From Brachyhypopomus gauderio (Eukaryota > Chordata > Actinopteri > Gymnotiformes > Hypopomidae), in the NCBI RefSeq assembly GCF_052324685.1, contig NW_027506898.1, positions 571,001-635,000 of the forward strand: a DNA stretch of 64,000 nucleotides, written 5' to 3'. Below are positions 63,967 through 64,000 of this stretch, piece by piece. Each line of letters begins with the position of its first letter. Positions within the stretch are counted from its first letter, which is position 1. A program made the translations under genes and the position numbers. The notes under the pieces are model-generated. The model made no database searches. It was not told the origin of the DNA and worked only from the letters and a program-made list of their open reading frames with translations.

Positions 63967-64000
63967 CTAGTACAGAGAGGGAAGGTCAGAGGTGGTGTCC

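Overview
The window is vertebrate genomic DNA, almost certainly from a teleost fish. Genes are split into many short exons with GT/AG splice sites. Introns are rich in CA/TG microsatellites, Tc1/mariner and hAT DNA transposons and a tRNA-derived SINE. The proteins are orthologues of vertebrate genes. I cannot name the species; the repeat families would fit an otophysan (catfish or characin-like) fish, which is a guess.

Three genes are present. On the + strand, about 2.73-7.8 kb, is a BTB-BACK-Kelch gene of about 807 residues. It resembles KLHL33 and carries two BTB-like regions in tandem. On the - strand, 58550 down to 12012, is a complete EML6 gene. I could place 41 coding exons with consistent phases, giving 1,959 residues organised as three HELP + WD40 (EML-type) modules. 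On the - strand at 61679-63966 are the last four coding exons of SPTBN1 (beta-II spectrin), with the C-terminal PH domain and stop codon; the rest of that gene lies beyond the right edge. SPTBN1 followed by EML6 on the same strand is the vertebrate gene order (human 2p16), which supports EML6 over the paralogue EML5. The KLHL gene and EML6 converge tail to tail.

Mobile and repetitive DNA sits mostly in introns: a 155-bp hAT-type MITE upstream of the KLHL coding region (2435-2589); a 1.24-kb hAT element with intact ends but only a transposase fragment (26952-28187); a 1.63-kb Tc1 element with matching terminal repeats and a frameshifted transposase (46400-48033); a LINE 3' fragment (about 45395-45990); a SINE (about 56476-56650); a decayed Tc1 copy in an SPTBN1 intron (about 62280-62960); a 1.3-kb minisatellite (22374-23665); and a second minisatellite at 41589-42120.

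The points most worth a second look are: (1) long UG-rich tracts in place of, or next to, the polypyrimidine tract of at least six EML6 acceptors, an arrangement like CFTR exon 9; (2) two long imperfect hairpins on either side of EML6 exon 2; (3) the minisatellite that is open in several frames on both strands; (4) the eight-codon last EML6 exon; (5) the double BTB of the KLHL gene. I saw no sign of a bacterial, viral or wholly new system; the novelty here is local.
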